This document shows positions 1-6,396 of a DNA stretch of 56,145 nt, in pieces. Position 1 is the first letter of the stretch; each line of letters starts with the position of its first letter. The DNA lies in IMG/VR virus record IMGVR_UViG_3300017917_004309, positions 1 through 56,145 of that record. One strand, given 5' to 3'. This DNA is from a virus. The translations under genes were made by a program, and so were the position numbers. The notes below the pieces were generated by a model that was given only the letters and a program-made list of their open reading frames with translations, was not told where the DNA came from and searched no databases.

Positions 1-144
1 AGTTTGAGAACTGTGAATTATGGTGGAAAGTTTCCAGATGATGTAAGGGGAAGAACTATGAATAAGATTATGGATATTCTTGCTTATGCTGATATGGAAA
101 TCACATATGTAACTGCCGAAGAACCAGAGGGTGATGGAGTATGA
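1..144 (+). CDS. Partial CDS, unknown protein (C-terminal 47 residues)
   Basis: Reading frame 1 is open from the window edge to the TGA at 142-144, so only the C-terminal part is present. The tail is acidic and helical-looking, ending in EEPEGDGV. Its stop overlaps the ATG of the next small gene (ATGA), the spacing seen throughout this gene chain, which supports it as real. No family recognised. Confidence 0.5.
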   Translation, partial: SLRTVNYGGKFPDDVRGRTMNKIMDILAYADMEITYVTAEEPEGDGV

Positions 145-245
145 CTTACCCATCGTATTGTTGTCAAAAATGTGGAGCACAGATAGGATATATTGGAAGG
201 TTTTTTCAGTTTCTTCGTGTTCCATTACATCGGTGTGAGAAATGA
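141..245 (+). CDS. Small zinc-ribbon-like protein (34 aa)
   Basis: Starts at an ATG overlapping the previous stop and ends in TGA overlapping the next ATG. The peptide has CCQKCG near the start and HRCEK at the end, i.e. a CxxC knuckle plus a distant His/Cys pair, the layout of a minimal metal-binding knuckle. The coupling of start and stop codons on both sides is the main support. The function is unknown and metal binding is inferred only. Confidence 0.45.
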   Translation: MTYPSYCCQKCGAQIGYIGRFFQFLRVPLHRCEK

Positions 246-448
246 CTGATATAAGAAACCAACCATTCACAACTGACGCACTCACCATTCGGGAACTCAA
301 AGAAATCTTGAGTGTTCTTCCTGATACAAATGAGTATGGTGAGGATTTTGAGGTGTGGATGAGTGTTGGTAATAATCTATCAAATGTGGTAAAATCTGTG
401 TGGTCGTTGAACTTACGAAACGATGGTTGTGATATTATTTTAGAATGA
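242..448 (+). CDS. Hypothetical protein (68 aa)
   Basis: Starts MTDIRNQ, in the overlapping small-gene chain. Residues 17-30 (IRELKEILSVLPD) predict an amphipathic helix, followed by strands around FEVWMSVGN. It resembles small regulatory-sized phage proteins but no family is recognised. Its stop overlaps the next ATG. Confidence 0.55.
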   Translation: MTDIRNQPFTTDALTIRELKEILSVLPDTNEYGEDFEVWMSVGNNLSNVVKSVWSLNLRNDGCDIILE

Positions 449-501
449 TGAACCCTTTACTACAAAAATATGAGGAACTTTACGGAAAGATAAATGACTG
501 A
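445..501 (+). CDS. Possible micro-ORF (18 aa)
   Basis: An 18-codon frame (MMNPLLQKYEELYGKIND) starts over the preceding TGA and stops over the following ATG, so translational coupling would carry ribosomes through it. It fills what would otherwise be the only gap in this stretch. Very short, so it may be only a reinitiation spacer. Confidence 0.3.
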   Translation: MMNPLLQKYEELYGKIND

Positions 502-772
502 ATATCAACCAACACCACAAACACCAGAGCAAGTTGCTGATGGTCTCCGTAATGCTATGAAACAAGCAAAAGAAGATGGTGTATTCGCCATTAATAAAGT
601 AAAGTTTGTTTATGTAACTCGCACGATTGACCCTAAGACACGCATTCATTACTTGGATGCTGTTGATGAGAATGGATACCATTGGTCTGCTCAACAAGAA
701 ACCGGTGTAGAGCCGTGGATTACATATAAAGAAACTTGGAAAAAAGATCCACAGCAACCTTTGGACTTATGA
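494..772 (+). CDS. Hypothetical protein (92 aa)
   Basis: Begins MTEYQPTPQTPEQVADGL, with an N-terminal helix (EQVADGLRNAMKQAKEDG) followed by a beta-rich part with YVTRTIDPKTRIHYLDAVDE and a Trp-rich end. Overlaps both neighbours by a few bases. Ordinary codon use for the region. No known family recognised. Confidence 0.6.
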   Translation: MTEYQPTPQTPEQVADGLRNAMKQAKEDGVFAINKVKFVYVTRTIDPKTRIHYLDAVDENGYHWSAQQETGVEPWITYKETWKKDPQQPLDL

Positions 773-996
773 AACATCCTACATCAGAATGGGAGTGGGA
801 AGATACTGCCGAAGTCGCATTTCAGGAATGGTTCAACGGAGAGTATGGCAATTTTACATTCCGTTGTGAATGGTTTTTTGGCGATTGTGAAGTAGAAGAT
901 GTGAAGACCCGTAAGGATTTGATGACCAAGTGGTTGCATTCTGCCTTCTTGACGGGTTATAATACTGGGAGATGCTCTAAGACCGATGAGAGTTGA
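769..996 (+). CDS. Hypothetical protein (75 aa)
   Basis: I take the ATG at 769 (MKHPTSEWEW) because it overlaps the previous stop; an upstream in-frame start at 736 would lie deep in the preceding gene. The protein is rich in Trp, Phe and acidic residues, with two Cys (CEWFFGDCE). Function unknown. Confidence 0.55.
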   Translation: MKHPTSEWEWEDTAEVAFQEWFNGEYGNFTFRCEWFFGDCEVEDVKTRKDLMTKWLHSAFLTGYNTGRCSKTDES

Positions 997-1168
997 AATT
1001 AACTACAGCCCATCTACGGAACATTATGTCTGGAAACTCTGGACTGGCCCTGATGGTATTGATGATTATGAAGGCGTTGCAATCTCACTTGGAGAATGCT
1101 TTGAAGAACTGATTAAATACGAAACTCTGAACGGACTTCATTACTTTGGTGGAACAAAAGATGACTGA
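986..1168 (+). CDS. Hypothetical protein (60 aa)
   Basis: Starts MRVEINYSPS, overlapping the end of the preceding gene. A compact mixed fold is suggested (strands at VEINY and HYVWKLW, helix at LGECFEELIKY). No family recognised. Its TGA lies inside the next gene's ATGACTGA junction. Confidence 0.55.
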   Translation: MRVEINYSPSTEHYVWKLWTGPDGIDDYEGVAISLGECFEELIKYETLNGLHYFGGTKDD

Positions 1169-1436
1169 AATTGAAAAACTAGAAGTTGAGATCAAAACTC
1201 TTCAAGATAAACTCGTAATCCTCAAACAAGTTGAGAAATTTAAGTCGCAAAAGCTTTGGTATATTATGAGAGACAAACTTGGTTTCTCTATTGATATGTG
1301 TGATGAGATTGTAGATGCCGTTGAAGAATGGTTGCCTGAACCACAATCTGCTGCTGGTTCTCAAAATGTAGATGTTGAATTGCTTGTTGATGGTTTCAAC
1401 GATTGTTTGCGTAAAATGAAGGAGATGTTACGATGA
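1161..1436 (+). CDS. Coiled-coil hypothetical protein (91 aa)
   Basis: Start chosen at the ATG at 1161, which overlaps the previous stop. Residues 1-30 form a heptad-like helix (IEKLEVEIKTLQDKLVILK), then a helical domain ends in DCLRKMKEMLR. Probably a small oligomeric protein. The stop overlaps the next ATG. Confidence 0.55.
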   Translation: MTEIEKLEVEIKTLQDKLVILKQVEKFKSQKLWYIMRDKLGFSIDMCDEIVDAVEEWLPEPQSAAGSQNVDVELLVDGFNDCLRKMKEMLR

Positions 1437-1615
1437 CTGAAGACATTCAAATGACTAATGGAGACTTCCTAAAGAACTATCCAGATGTGACCCGTGTTGA
1501 AGTCATTACTGGTGAAGGAAGAGAGTTTGTTCGTTATGAATGTTCTAATGTTCAGGTAAGTCTTCAAAATGACGGACAAACACTTAAAGTATTTCTTTTT
1601 ACGACTTATGAATGA
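1433..1615 (+). CDS. Hypothetical protein (60 aa)
   Basis: Starts MTEDIQMTNGDFLKNY. The alternating pattern (RVEVITGEGREFVRYECS and VQVSLQNDGQTLKVFLF) predicts an antiparallel beta sheet. It belongs to the overlapping chain, and no function can be assigned. Confidence 0.55.
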   Translation: MTEDIQMTNGDFLKNYPDVTRVEVITGEGREFVRYECSNVQVSLQNDGQTLKVFLFTTYE

Positions 1616-2042
1616 AGATATGCCGTGGGTCAATCTCACACAAGAAGAAGTAGAAGAACTCCGCAACAAAAAACACGAACTCACTGAATACGGCAAAGAC
1701 AAAATCCGAGAACTTATGAGAAATCAAGAACCATACCCTGATGCAATGTTTGAGGAAGCTGAGCGTCGTGAGAAGAGTAATCGTGTTCTTCAAAGGTATA
1801 ATGACTTCTACAACTTGGAGTGTTCTGGACTCCCTCACGGCACACCAATCACTCCAGAGCAACAACAAATGATTACTCTACAATCTATGATTGATGCTAT
1901 TCGTTGTGAATATCTCAATCGTGAGTATAATGAGATTGCGATTAGTGATATTGAGAACTTGATTGAGGCACTTTATCAACAATCAATTACATTTCTTGAA
2001 CGAGTAAAAGAATTCAAAGATAGTGCGAATGGTGTAGCATGA
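1608..2042 (+). CDS. Hypothetical helical protein (144 aa)
   Basis: The ATG at 1608 (MNEDMPWVNLTQEEVEEL) overlaps the previous stop and is preferred to the longer frame from 1569. The protein is mostly charged and helical, with LRNKKHELTEYGKDKIREL and a second helical half ending FLERVKEFKDS. It is the largest gene of the first 2.5 kb. No catalytic motif seen. Confidence 0.6.
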   Translation: MNEDMPWVNLTQEEVEELRNKKHELTEYGKDKIRELMRNQEPYPDAMFEEAERREKSNRVLQRYNDFYNLECSGLPHGTPITPEQQQMITLQSMIDAIRCEYLNREYNEIAISDIENLIEALYQQSITFLERVKEFKDSANGVA

Positions 2043-2191
2043 TGAACCTCACATACAGACAACTGATTCTCTTGACAACGGCTATCACTCTGTTCTATGA
2101 TGAGGTCGCAAAGACTTCTACACCCGAAATGAAACGGGAACTGATGGAACTTGGTGAGATTATTCAAGCTGCTGCACTGAAAGCAAAATGA
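2039..2191 (+). CDS. Small helical protein (50 aa)
   Basis: ATGATG start over the previous stop; the stop overlaps the next ATG. One hydrophobic helix (YRQLILLTTAITLFYDEV) is followed by a charged helix (EMKRELMELGEIIQAAALK). It could be peripheral to the membrane. No family recognised. Confidence 0.5.
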   Translation: MMNLTYRQLILLTTAITLFYDEVAKTSTPEMKRELMELGEIIQAAALKAK

Positions 2192-2370
2192 ACGATGAAA
2201 AGAACCCTGATGAGATTGTCATCAAGGATATAGATATGATACACTTTGAGATGATGGATGATGGATTCCTCTGGTGTGGAATCTATCATAAGAATGGTCA
2301 GATTGATCACTTCAACATCACTGCAAAGAAAAACAAACTCTCTACACTCTGGATGCCCAACTGCGGATAA
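2188..2370 (+). CDS. Hypothetical protein (60 aa)
   Basis: Starts MNDEKNPDEIVIKDIDMIHF. Predicted beta strands around MIHFEMMDDGFLWCGIYHKN suggest a small beta sandwich or sheet. Coupled to the preceding gene by ATGA. No function assigned. Confidence 0.55.
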   Translation: MNDEKNPDEIVIKDIDMIHFEMMDDGFLWCGIYHKNGQIDHFNITAKKNKLSTLWMPNCG

Positions 2371-2374
2371 TACT

Positions 2375-2605
2375 ATGGCCTGGAAAGAATACTGGCAGAT
2401 GACCAAATGGGAATGGTTTATTGAGGGTTTTCGTAATATTGAGTATATCATTGATTGTTACACTACCCAATATCCTTATGGGGATGATGACTTCTGGGAG
2501 GCATTATCGTGGGGTTGGTGTTGCGAATACATCTATCCTTATGATGATCCTTATGATCCTCGTATGTCACCTGAACGCAAACTGAGACTGGGAAGATGGT
2601 CTTAA
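2375..2605 (+). CDS. Aromatic-rich hypothetical protein (76 aa)
   Basis: The ATG at 2375 (MAWKEYWQMTKWEWF) starts just after the previous stop and is preferred to the frame extended to 2258. It is very rich in Trp and Tyr (GWCCEYIYPYDDPYDP). Function unknown. Confidence 0.55.
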   Translation: MAWKEYWQMTKWEWFIEGFRNIEYIIDCYTTQYPYGDDDFWEALSWGWCCEYIYPYDDPYDPRMSPERKLRLGRWS

Positions 2606-2928
2606 TTAACAAATGGATTATATCAAATAGATTTCTTCGTTATACTCCATTTTGGTGGTGGTATCGTCTTATGAGTCATCAAGGCTTTCGTTTTGATGAT
2701 TATCATGTATGGGGAGAGTTTTGGAGTTCTCTGAATGGTGGATGGTTGGATATGAACTATCAATGGGAGTTTGAGAAGTTCTGGGGTAAAGGTGCAAAAG
2801 CTGAAAAGATTGTATTACCTGCGAAGGACTTTGATGCTCTTGTAGAACGCTTGAATGAACCTCCAGATCCTGTTATAGTAGAACGAACTAGAGAAATTAT
2901 GAATCGTAAACCACCTTGGGGGGAATGA
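2596..2928 (+). CDS. Hypothetical protein with antitoxin-like C-terminus (110 aa)
   Basis: The N-terminal 60 residues are Trp/Phe/Tyr-rich (YTPFWWWYRLMSHQ). The C-terminal 40 residues (KIVLPAKDFDALVERLNE, then PPDP and RKPPW) resemble the tail of DUF1778/TacA-like antitoxins, where such a segment binds the partner toxin. No DNA-binding ribbon-helix-helix is obvious and no toxin is identified next to it, so antitoxin function is only a possibility. Confidence 0.5.
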   Translation: MVLINKWIISNRFLRYTPFWWWYRLMSHQGFRFDDYHVWGEFWSSLNGGWLDMNYQWEFEKFWGKGAKAEKIVLPAKDFDALVERLNEPPDPVIVERTREIMNRKPPWGE

Positions 2929-3113
2929 TTATGAAAAGCTTTGTGACTGGTATTATTTGGGGATTTGCATTGATTGGTGTGTCTGCATCTATCACTTATT
3001 TGTATGCAGCAAATCAAGACATGAAGACCCCACAACATACATCTACGGTCTCTGGGTCTTCTGGTGATCTTAAGTGTTCTTATTCATCTTGCGTAGTTAA
3101 GGAACAACAATGA
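2925..3113 (+). CDS. Single-pass membrane or exported small protein (62 aa)
   Basis: Starts at ATG 2925 over the previous stop (an ATG at 2931 is equally possible) after a G-rich stretch. Residues about 6-27 (FVTGIIWGFALIGVSASITY) form one transmembrane helix or signal anchor, followed by a polar Ser/Thr tail with two Cys (CSYSSC). Probably sits in the host membrane with the tail outside. No family recognised. Confidence 0.55.
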   Translation: MIMKSFVTGIIWGFALIGVSASITYLYAANQDMKTPQHTSTVSGSSGDLKCSYSSCVVKEQQ

Positions 3114-3298
3114 CTATCGAAGTAACAGAAAGAGAAGATGGTTCATTTGATATTTCATGGGATGAAAATGATCCCACCGAGAGTATCTTAAACACCTGGA
3201 CGGAACAAGACTTTATTGATTGCATCAAGAAAGAGTGTGAGAGGACACTTGCAGGGCTGTCCACTGATGACGCCATAGGACTCACTGATGCGTCATAG
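3110..3298 (+). CDS. Small conserved-type phage protein (62 aa), C-terminus inside a repeat
   Basis: Begins MTIEVTEREDGSFDISWDEN and continues to a helical WTEQDFIDCIKKEC segment; this looks like a small family I have seen in cyanophages, function unknown. The last 17 or so codons (after ERTLAGLST) are read from DNA homologous to the intergenic cassette found after other genes. The original stop may therefore have been lost and the C-terminus extended by readthrough into the cassette. Confidence 0.6.
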   Translation: MTIEVTEREDGSFDISWDENDPTESILNTWTEQDFIDCIKKECERTLAGLSTDDAIGLTDAS

Positions 3299-3321
3299 TA
3301 ACCTCATAATCAATTTACATC
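3244..3321 (+). repeat. Intergenic cassette copy A (hairpin plus leader)
   Basis: Contains GACACTTGCAGGGCTGTCCAC and then TGATGACGCCA, matching copy B at 3946. A leader ending AATCAATTTACATCATGG resembles copy B's leader. Unlike other copies its first half is read as coding sequence of the gene ending at 3298. A promoter or RNA-processing role is inferred. Confidence 0.5.
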
Positions 3322-3948
3322 ATGGCTCTCACAGCTGAACAAGGTTACAAGATCAGAGAAGAATACTCCGATGTAAAAGAAAAACAGATCTGTGAGAAAC
3401 ATAATCTTCAACAGATTGGTGGTAGCCGTACTAAGATTGATGGATCAAATGGTGACATCAATAAAAGTATTAAGAACGCAAGTGGCAGTAGCACCCAAGT
3501 TCACTTAACTACTCAGAATCACTTCATCAAAACTCTTGGTATTGTTGGAAATGCCGCTGAGTTTATTCGTTTGTTCTGTGGTAACAAGGATCTCAACAAC
3601 AATGGAAAGGATCGTTATACAATCAAACAAATTGATTCGGAATGTGTTGAGGAGTTCAAAACCTTTCTGACTCAGAATAAAAAAGAAGTTGTGGATCTTG
3701 TTGTTCGCAACGGATTCAACATCACTCATGTTATCTACAACGACATCAAAAATGATGTTGAATATGAGTTGACTTACCAAGAAATCATTGATAAGTTGGA
3801 TGATTGTGAGTGGGTTTTCCTGCGTGGTGGCATTCATCTGAAAAATTCGCAAGGAAAAAGTTACTTTCATTTCCAGAGAGAAGGTAAAAAGAACCCTAGT
3901 AATCGGTATAATGTTTTGTTTCACATTCACAAGAACTTGTTCCTGTGA
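3322..3948 (+). CDS. Unknown protein, restriction-endonuclease-like C-terminus (208 aa)
   Basis: Starts MALTAEQGYKIREEYSDVKE after the intergenic cassette. The central part is charged and helical. The C-terminal 40 residues, with IHLKNSQGKSYFHFQREGKK and later NVLFHIHKNLFL, are reminiscent of the end of some type II restriction endonucleases. I cannot place a convincing PD-(D/E)xK active site. No methyltransferase gene lies next to it. A free-standing phage nuclease is possible but unproven. Confidence 0.55.
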   Translation: MALTAEQGYKIREEYSDVKEKQICEKHNLQQIGGSRTKIDGSNGDINKSIKNASGSSTQVHLTTQNHFIKTLGIVGNAAEFIRLFCGNKDLNNNGKDRYTIKQIDSECVEEFKTFLTQNKKEVVDLVVRNGFNITHVIYNDIKNDVEYELTYQEIIDKLDDCEWVFLRGGIHLKNSQGKSYFHFQREGKKNPSNRYNVLFHIHKNLFL

Positions 3949-4024
3949 CACTTCTCGGGCTGTCCACTAAACCCGCCAATGACCCTTCCCATACATCATA
4001 CTAGCCAAGTAATCAATCAAACCC
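3946..4024 (+). promoter_or_regulatory. Intergenic cassette copy B
   Basis: The TGA of the upstream gene is embedded in TGTGACACTTCTCGGGCTGT, a stem-loop (GTGACA pairs with TGT-C-CAC). It is followed by ACTAAACCCGCCA, a TACTAG -10-like hexamer and the leader TAGCCAAGTAATCA (4002-4015), which is identical to copy C. Likely a promoter/leader module for the gene at 4025. Confidence 0.5.
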
Positions 4025-4408
4025 ATGGCAACTCGTTCTCGCATTGGTGTTCAACTCAAAGATGGTTCTGTTCTCTCGGTGTATTGTCACTGGGACGGCT
4101 ATCCCGAGTGGAATGGTAAGAAACTCAAAGAACATTTCAACTCTTACGAACAAGCTGCAGAGTTGATTGATGGCGGTGACATCAGTTCTCTGTGGACTGA
4201 TAAAGATTGGGAACAGAAAGAAATGAAATCCCGCACTCTGTATTATGCTGAGCGTGGTGAAACTGACACCGAACCTAATCTTGACAACTCCTTCCAAGCT
4301 TTCATCAGTGGTGTAAATGATTCGTGGGCAGACTATGCCTACCTCTTTGCCGATGGTGAATGGAAGTGTTATACTCCTAAAGGTAATGAAGAACAAATCC
4401 CTGCGTGA
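4025..4408 (+). CDS. Conserved phage hypothetical protein, MATRSRIG family (127 aa)
   Basis: The N-terminus MATRSRIGVQLKDGSVLSVY followed by CHWDGYP is characteristic of a widespread phage family of unknown function in which a beta-rich start is followed by an H-DGYP motif. The rest is acidic with many aromatic residues. Start supported by the cassette leader just upstream. Probably early, since a promoter-like cassette precedes it. Confidence 0.7.
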   Translation: MATRSRIGVQLKDGSVLSVYCHWDGYPEWNGKKLKEHFNSYEQAAELIDGGDISSLWTDKDWEQKEMKSRTLYYAERGETDTEPNLDNSFQAFISGVNDSWADYAYLFADGEWKCYTPKGNEEQIPA

Positions 4409-4409
4409 T

Positions 4410-4547
4410 ATGGAAAACCTTATTCAAGTGAAGTATTACTTCAAGGAACATCCGAACACCACACTTTCGGTGTTCCTCAAAACTGAAGAACAGGTACAGG
4501 CTTTCAAAGCCAAACACCCAGACTATGTTTATGTTGAAAGTAAATGA
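4410..4547 (+). CDS. Hypothetical protein (45 aa)
   Basis: ATG at 4410 (MENLIQVKYYFKEHPNTTLS) just after the preceding TGA; the stop overlaps the next ATG. A strand-helix pattern ends in KTEEQVQAFKAKHPDYVYVE. No function recognised. Confidence 0.55.
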   Translation: MENLIQVKYYFKEHPNTTLSVFLKTEEQVQAFKAKHPDYVYVESK

Positions 4548-4921
4548 AAAAGTTTCTGATTCTCGCAGCAATTTTTCTCTCTTCTCCTGCGTTTGCACAG
4601 ACTGCACCTGCACCAAAACCACCAAAGGTCTACAAACCATTTAGGTATGAAACTCCTTGTCAATTAGAGACAAATAGTAACATTTACGAGGACACTTGTA
4701 TTGTTATTGAAACCCGTGAGACTGGTGGAGCACTGAGAACTCGTAACATTTACTCTAATAAGTGGAAACTTACTATCAAAGGTAGGTTTGATCCCAAACA
4801 GGGTTATCTGACTTGGGATAACTATAACAAACGCGAATACAAATGGGAGTATCAAGTCGGTGGAGCTGGGTGGACTTATGTTATGCCTGGTGTCCTACTT
4901 CAAAATGTATCCTGGGACTAA
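4544..4921 (+). CDS. Secreted/periplasmic small protein with signal peptide (125 aa)
   Basis: The N-terminus MKKFLILAAIFLSSPAFAQT is a textbook Sec signal peptide: KK, a hydrophobic core and an AFA-Q cleavage site after about residue 18. The mature protein starts with a Pro-rich stretch (APAPKPPKVYKPF), then a beta-rich domain with two Cys (PCQLET and EDTCIV) that could form a disulfide. Export to the host periplasm is inferred; its role there is unknown. Confidence 0.7.
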   Translation: MKKFLILAAIFLSSPAFAQTAPAPKPPKVYKPFRYETPCQLETNSNIYEDTCIVIETRETGGALRTRNIYSNKWKLTIKGRFDPKQGYLTWDNYNKREYKWEYQVGGAGWTYVMPGVLLQNVSWD

Positions 4922-4924
4922 ATA
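4917..4924 (+). promoter_or_regulatory. T4-late-like promoter box (ACTAAATA)
   Basis: ACTAAATA overlaps the stop of the exported protein and lies about 20 bases before the acyltransferase ATG at 4945. T4 late promoters need only a TATAAATA-like -10, and cyanophage versions often read CTAAATA. Inferred from motif and position. Confidence 0.35.
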
Positions 4925-4944
4925 TGTAAGTTTTATCATTTAAA

Positions 4945-5565
4945 ATGTTTATCAAAAACAACAAACCCGTTAGAATACTTGGATACAAACAATCTTCAAT
5001 CGCTGAACAATACTGCCAAGTTTTTTCTAAAGAAGGTCTTGTTGATTTTGAGTTAATGCTTCCAGAAGATTTCAAATCCTTGGAAGATAAGAATCAATAC
5101 CAGTATGCAATCGCTTTCTATCTCGACATGGAGCTTAGAAAAGAGATTTGTGATCTATTGGATGATCTAAATCTAGATTGTGTCACATACATTGATGACT
5201 CAGTTTATATGTTCCCTTCCTCACATGTGGGGAAGGGATGTTTTATTGGTCATTTAGTAGAAATCTGTTGGAATGCTTCTGTAGGAGATTATTGTTACTT
5301 TGACAATCAATCTGGTGTTGGACATGATGTGATTCTAGGTAGAAATAGTATTGTAAGCTCAAGAGTTTATGTTGGAGGTAGAACAAAGATAGGAGAAAAC
5401 TGCCTATTTTACCTTAATGGCACAATTATGAATAACCTAAACATCTGCAACAATGTTATTCTATGTACCCATAGCAACATCACCAAAGACATTGCAATTC
5501 CTGGAAAGTATGTAGGAAGAAATGCAAGACTTATGAAACCAGAGACCACCGATAAGGATCTTTAA
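4945..5565 (+). CDS. Left-handed beta-helix acyltransferase, NeuD/PglD-like (206 aa)
   Basis: Residues 1-85 form a small alpha/beta N-domain (RILGYKQSSIAEQY...). From about residue 95 there are hexapeptide-like repeats: VGKGCFIGHLVEICWNASVG, then VILGRNSIVSSRVYVGG, TKIGENCLFYLN and a C-terminal IPGKYVGRNARLMK. This matches sugar O/N-acetyltransferases that modify surface polysaccharide precursors. HDVILG supplies the His usually used as base. Such genes are common in cyanophages and may alter host surface sugars; substrate unknown. Confidence 0.75.
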   Translation: MFIKNNKPVRILGYKQSSIAEQYCQVFSKEGLVDFELMLPEDFKSLEDKNQYQYAIAFYLDMELRKEICDLLDDLNLDCVTYIDDSVYMFPSSHVGKGCFIGHLVEICWNASVGDYCYFDNQSGVGHDVILGRNSIVSSRVYVGGRTKIGENCLFYLNGTIMNNLNICNNVILCTHSNITKDIAIPGKYVGRNARLMKPETTDKDL

Positions 5566-5580
5566 TCGTTTAGCCCCTTG
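5552..5580 (+). repeat. 29-bp intergenic repeat, copy 1
   Basis: This 29-bp stretch matches 7525-7553 at 26 of 29 positions, both starting ATAAGGATCT and ending AGCCCCTTG. Each copy overlaps a gene's end and runs into a -35-like TTG. It is a second intergenic cassette type distinct from the 3946/12932 family. Confidence 0.6.
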
Positions 5581-5606
5581 ACTCCTTCCCCAATCCACAT
5601 TATTTT
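5578..5606 (+). promoter_or_regulatory. Sigma70-like promoter
   Basis: TTGACT (5578-5583), a 17-base spacer and TATTTT (5601-5606) lie 24 bases before the ATG at 5630. Good match to a host housekeeping-sigma promoter for the small gene at 5630. Confidence 0.6.
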
Positions 5607-5629
5607 GGCCTTGTTCAACTGATTCACTT

Positions 5630-5776
5630 ATGAACGACGATTTCAACTACGATTACATGGACGAGAACGATCTGTACGAATCCATGATGGAAACTGGTCC
5701 CGAAGATTGGCTTCCTATTGGTGGTGTTCAGGAACAATTTGATCCTGAAACTCTTGCCCTTCTGAAATCTTTTTGA
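5630..5776 (+). CDS. Small acidic protein (48 aa)
   Basis: ATG at 5630 follows a good promoter. The peptide is strongly acidic (MNDDFNYDYMDENDLYESMM) and ends DPETLALLKSF. Acidic small phage proteins often act by mimicry or by binding host factors, but nothing here identifies a target. Confidence 0.55.
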   Translation: MNDDFNYDYMDENDLYESMMETGPEDWLPIGGVQEQFDPETLALLKSF

Positions 5777-5809
5777 TACAATAAGTATGGTAATGGTTTA
5801 GAGGTTTGG

Positions 5810-6325
5810 ATGAAGATTGTCGTAAGACATTCTTACAAAGATGGAGAGATCTCAGAGACTCGTACTCTGAGGTTTCTCCCTTTTTATTATACTGAGAAGA
5901 TTACTGAATCCGTTATGAATGTGATTCGTATTCAACTCAGTCCAGATCTTCTTACCAAGAAATACCGAGAAGAAAATGTAACAAACCCAATGTACGGGCA
6001 TTGTTACCATTCTACTCAAGCTTTATTCCACCTATTGGATACTGATAGGTTAGTTCCCATGAGTGGAATTGACTATCGGAATGATACTCACTGGTGGTTA
6101 CAAGATGGTGAAACCATCTACGATGTAACTGCGGATCAGTATTACTCTGTGGGGCAAGTTCCTCCCTATGCAACAGGAAAGAAAACAGCTTGGTATGGTT
6201 GGAAACAGAGACCACATCAAAGATCACTGAATCTTATGATGAAGGTTCTCTACGATTGTAACATTGAGTATTGTTACGAAACCCTGAAACCCCAGACAGG
6301 GGCCTTGACAGAGTTCTTTGACTGA
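5810..6325 (+). CDS. Unknown protein with conserved Cys/His/Asp motifs (171 aa)
   Basis: Contains NPMYGHCYHSTQALFHLL, then GIDYRNDTHWWLQDGETIYD and VTADQYY. The spacing of Cys, His and Asp resembles a cysteine hydrolase or transglutaminase-like triad (Cys in GHCYH, His in THWW, Asp in IYDVTA). I know similar unnamed proteins from cyanophages. A catalytic role is inferred only. The stop overlaps an ATG at 6325, but the next gene more likely starts at 6397. Confidence 0.6.
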   Translation: MKIVVRHSYKDGEISETRTLRFLPFYYTEKITESVMNVIRIQLSPDLLTKKYREENVTNPMYGHCYHSTQALFHLLDTDRLVPMSGIDYRNDTHWWLQDGETIYDVTADQYYSVGQVPPYATGKKTAWYGWKQRPHQRSLNLMMKVLYDCNIEYCYETLKPQTGALTEFFD

Positions 6326-6396
6326 TGTATTCTGGCCTCATGATGAACAAAGACAAAAGTTCATCCCGTTCCAAGACTAACAACGGAGTTTATTTT

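Noticed and set aside
6325-6396. Upstream extension of the ParB-like gene to the ATG at 6325
   Set aside because: The 24 extra residues are low-complexity, while the ATG at 6397 has a ribosome site and matches the expected N-terminus.
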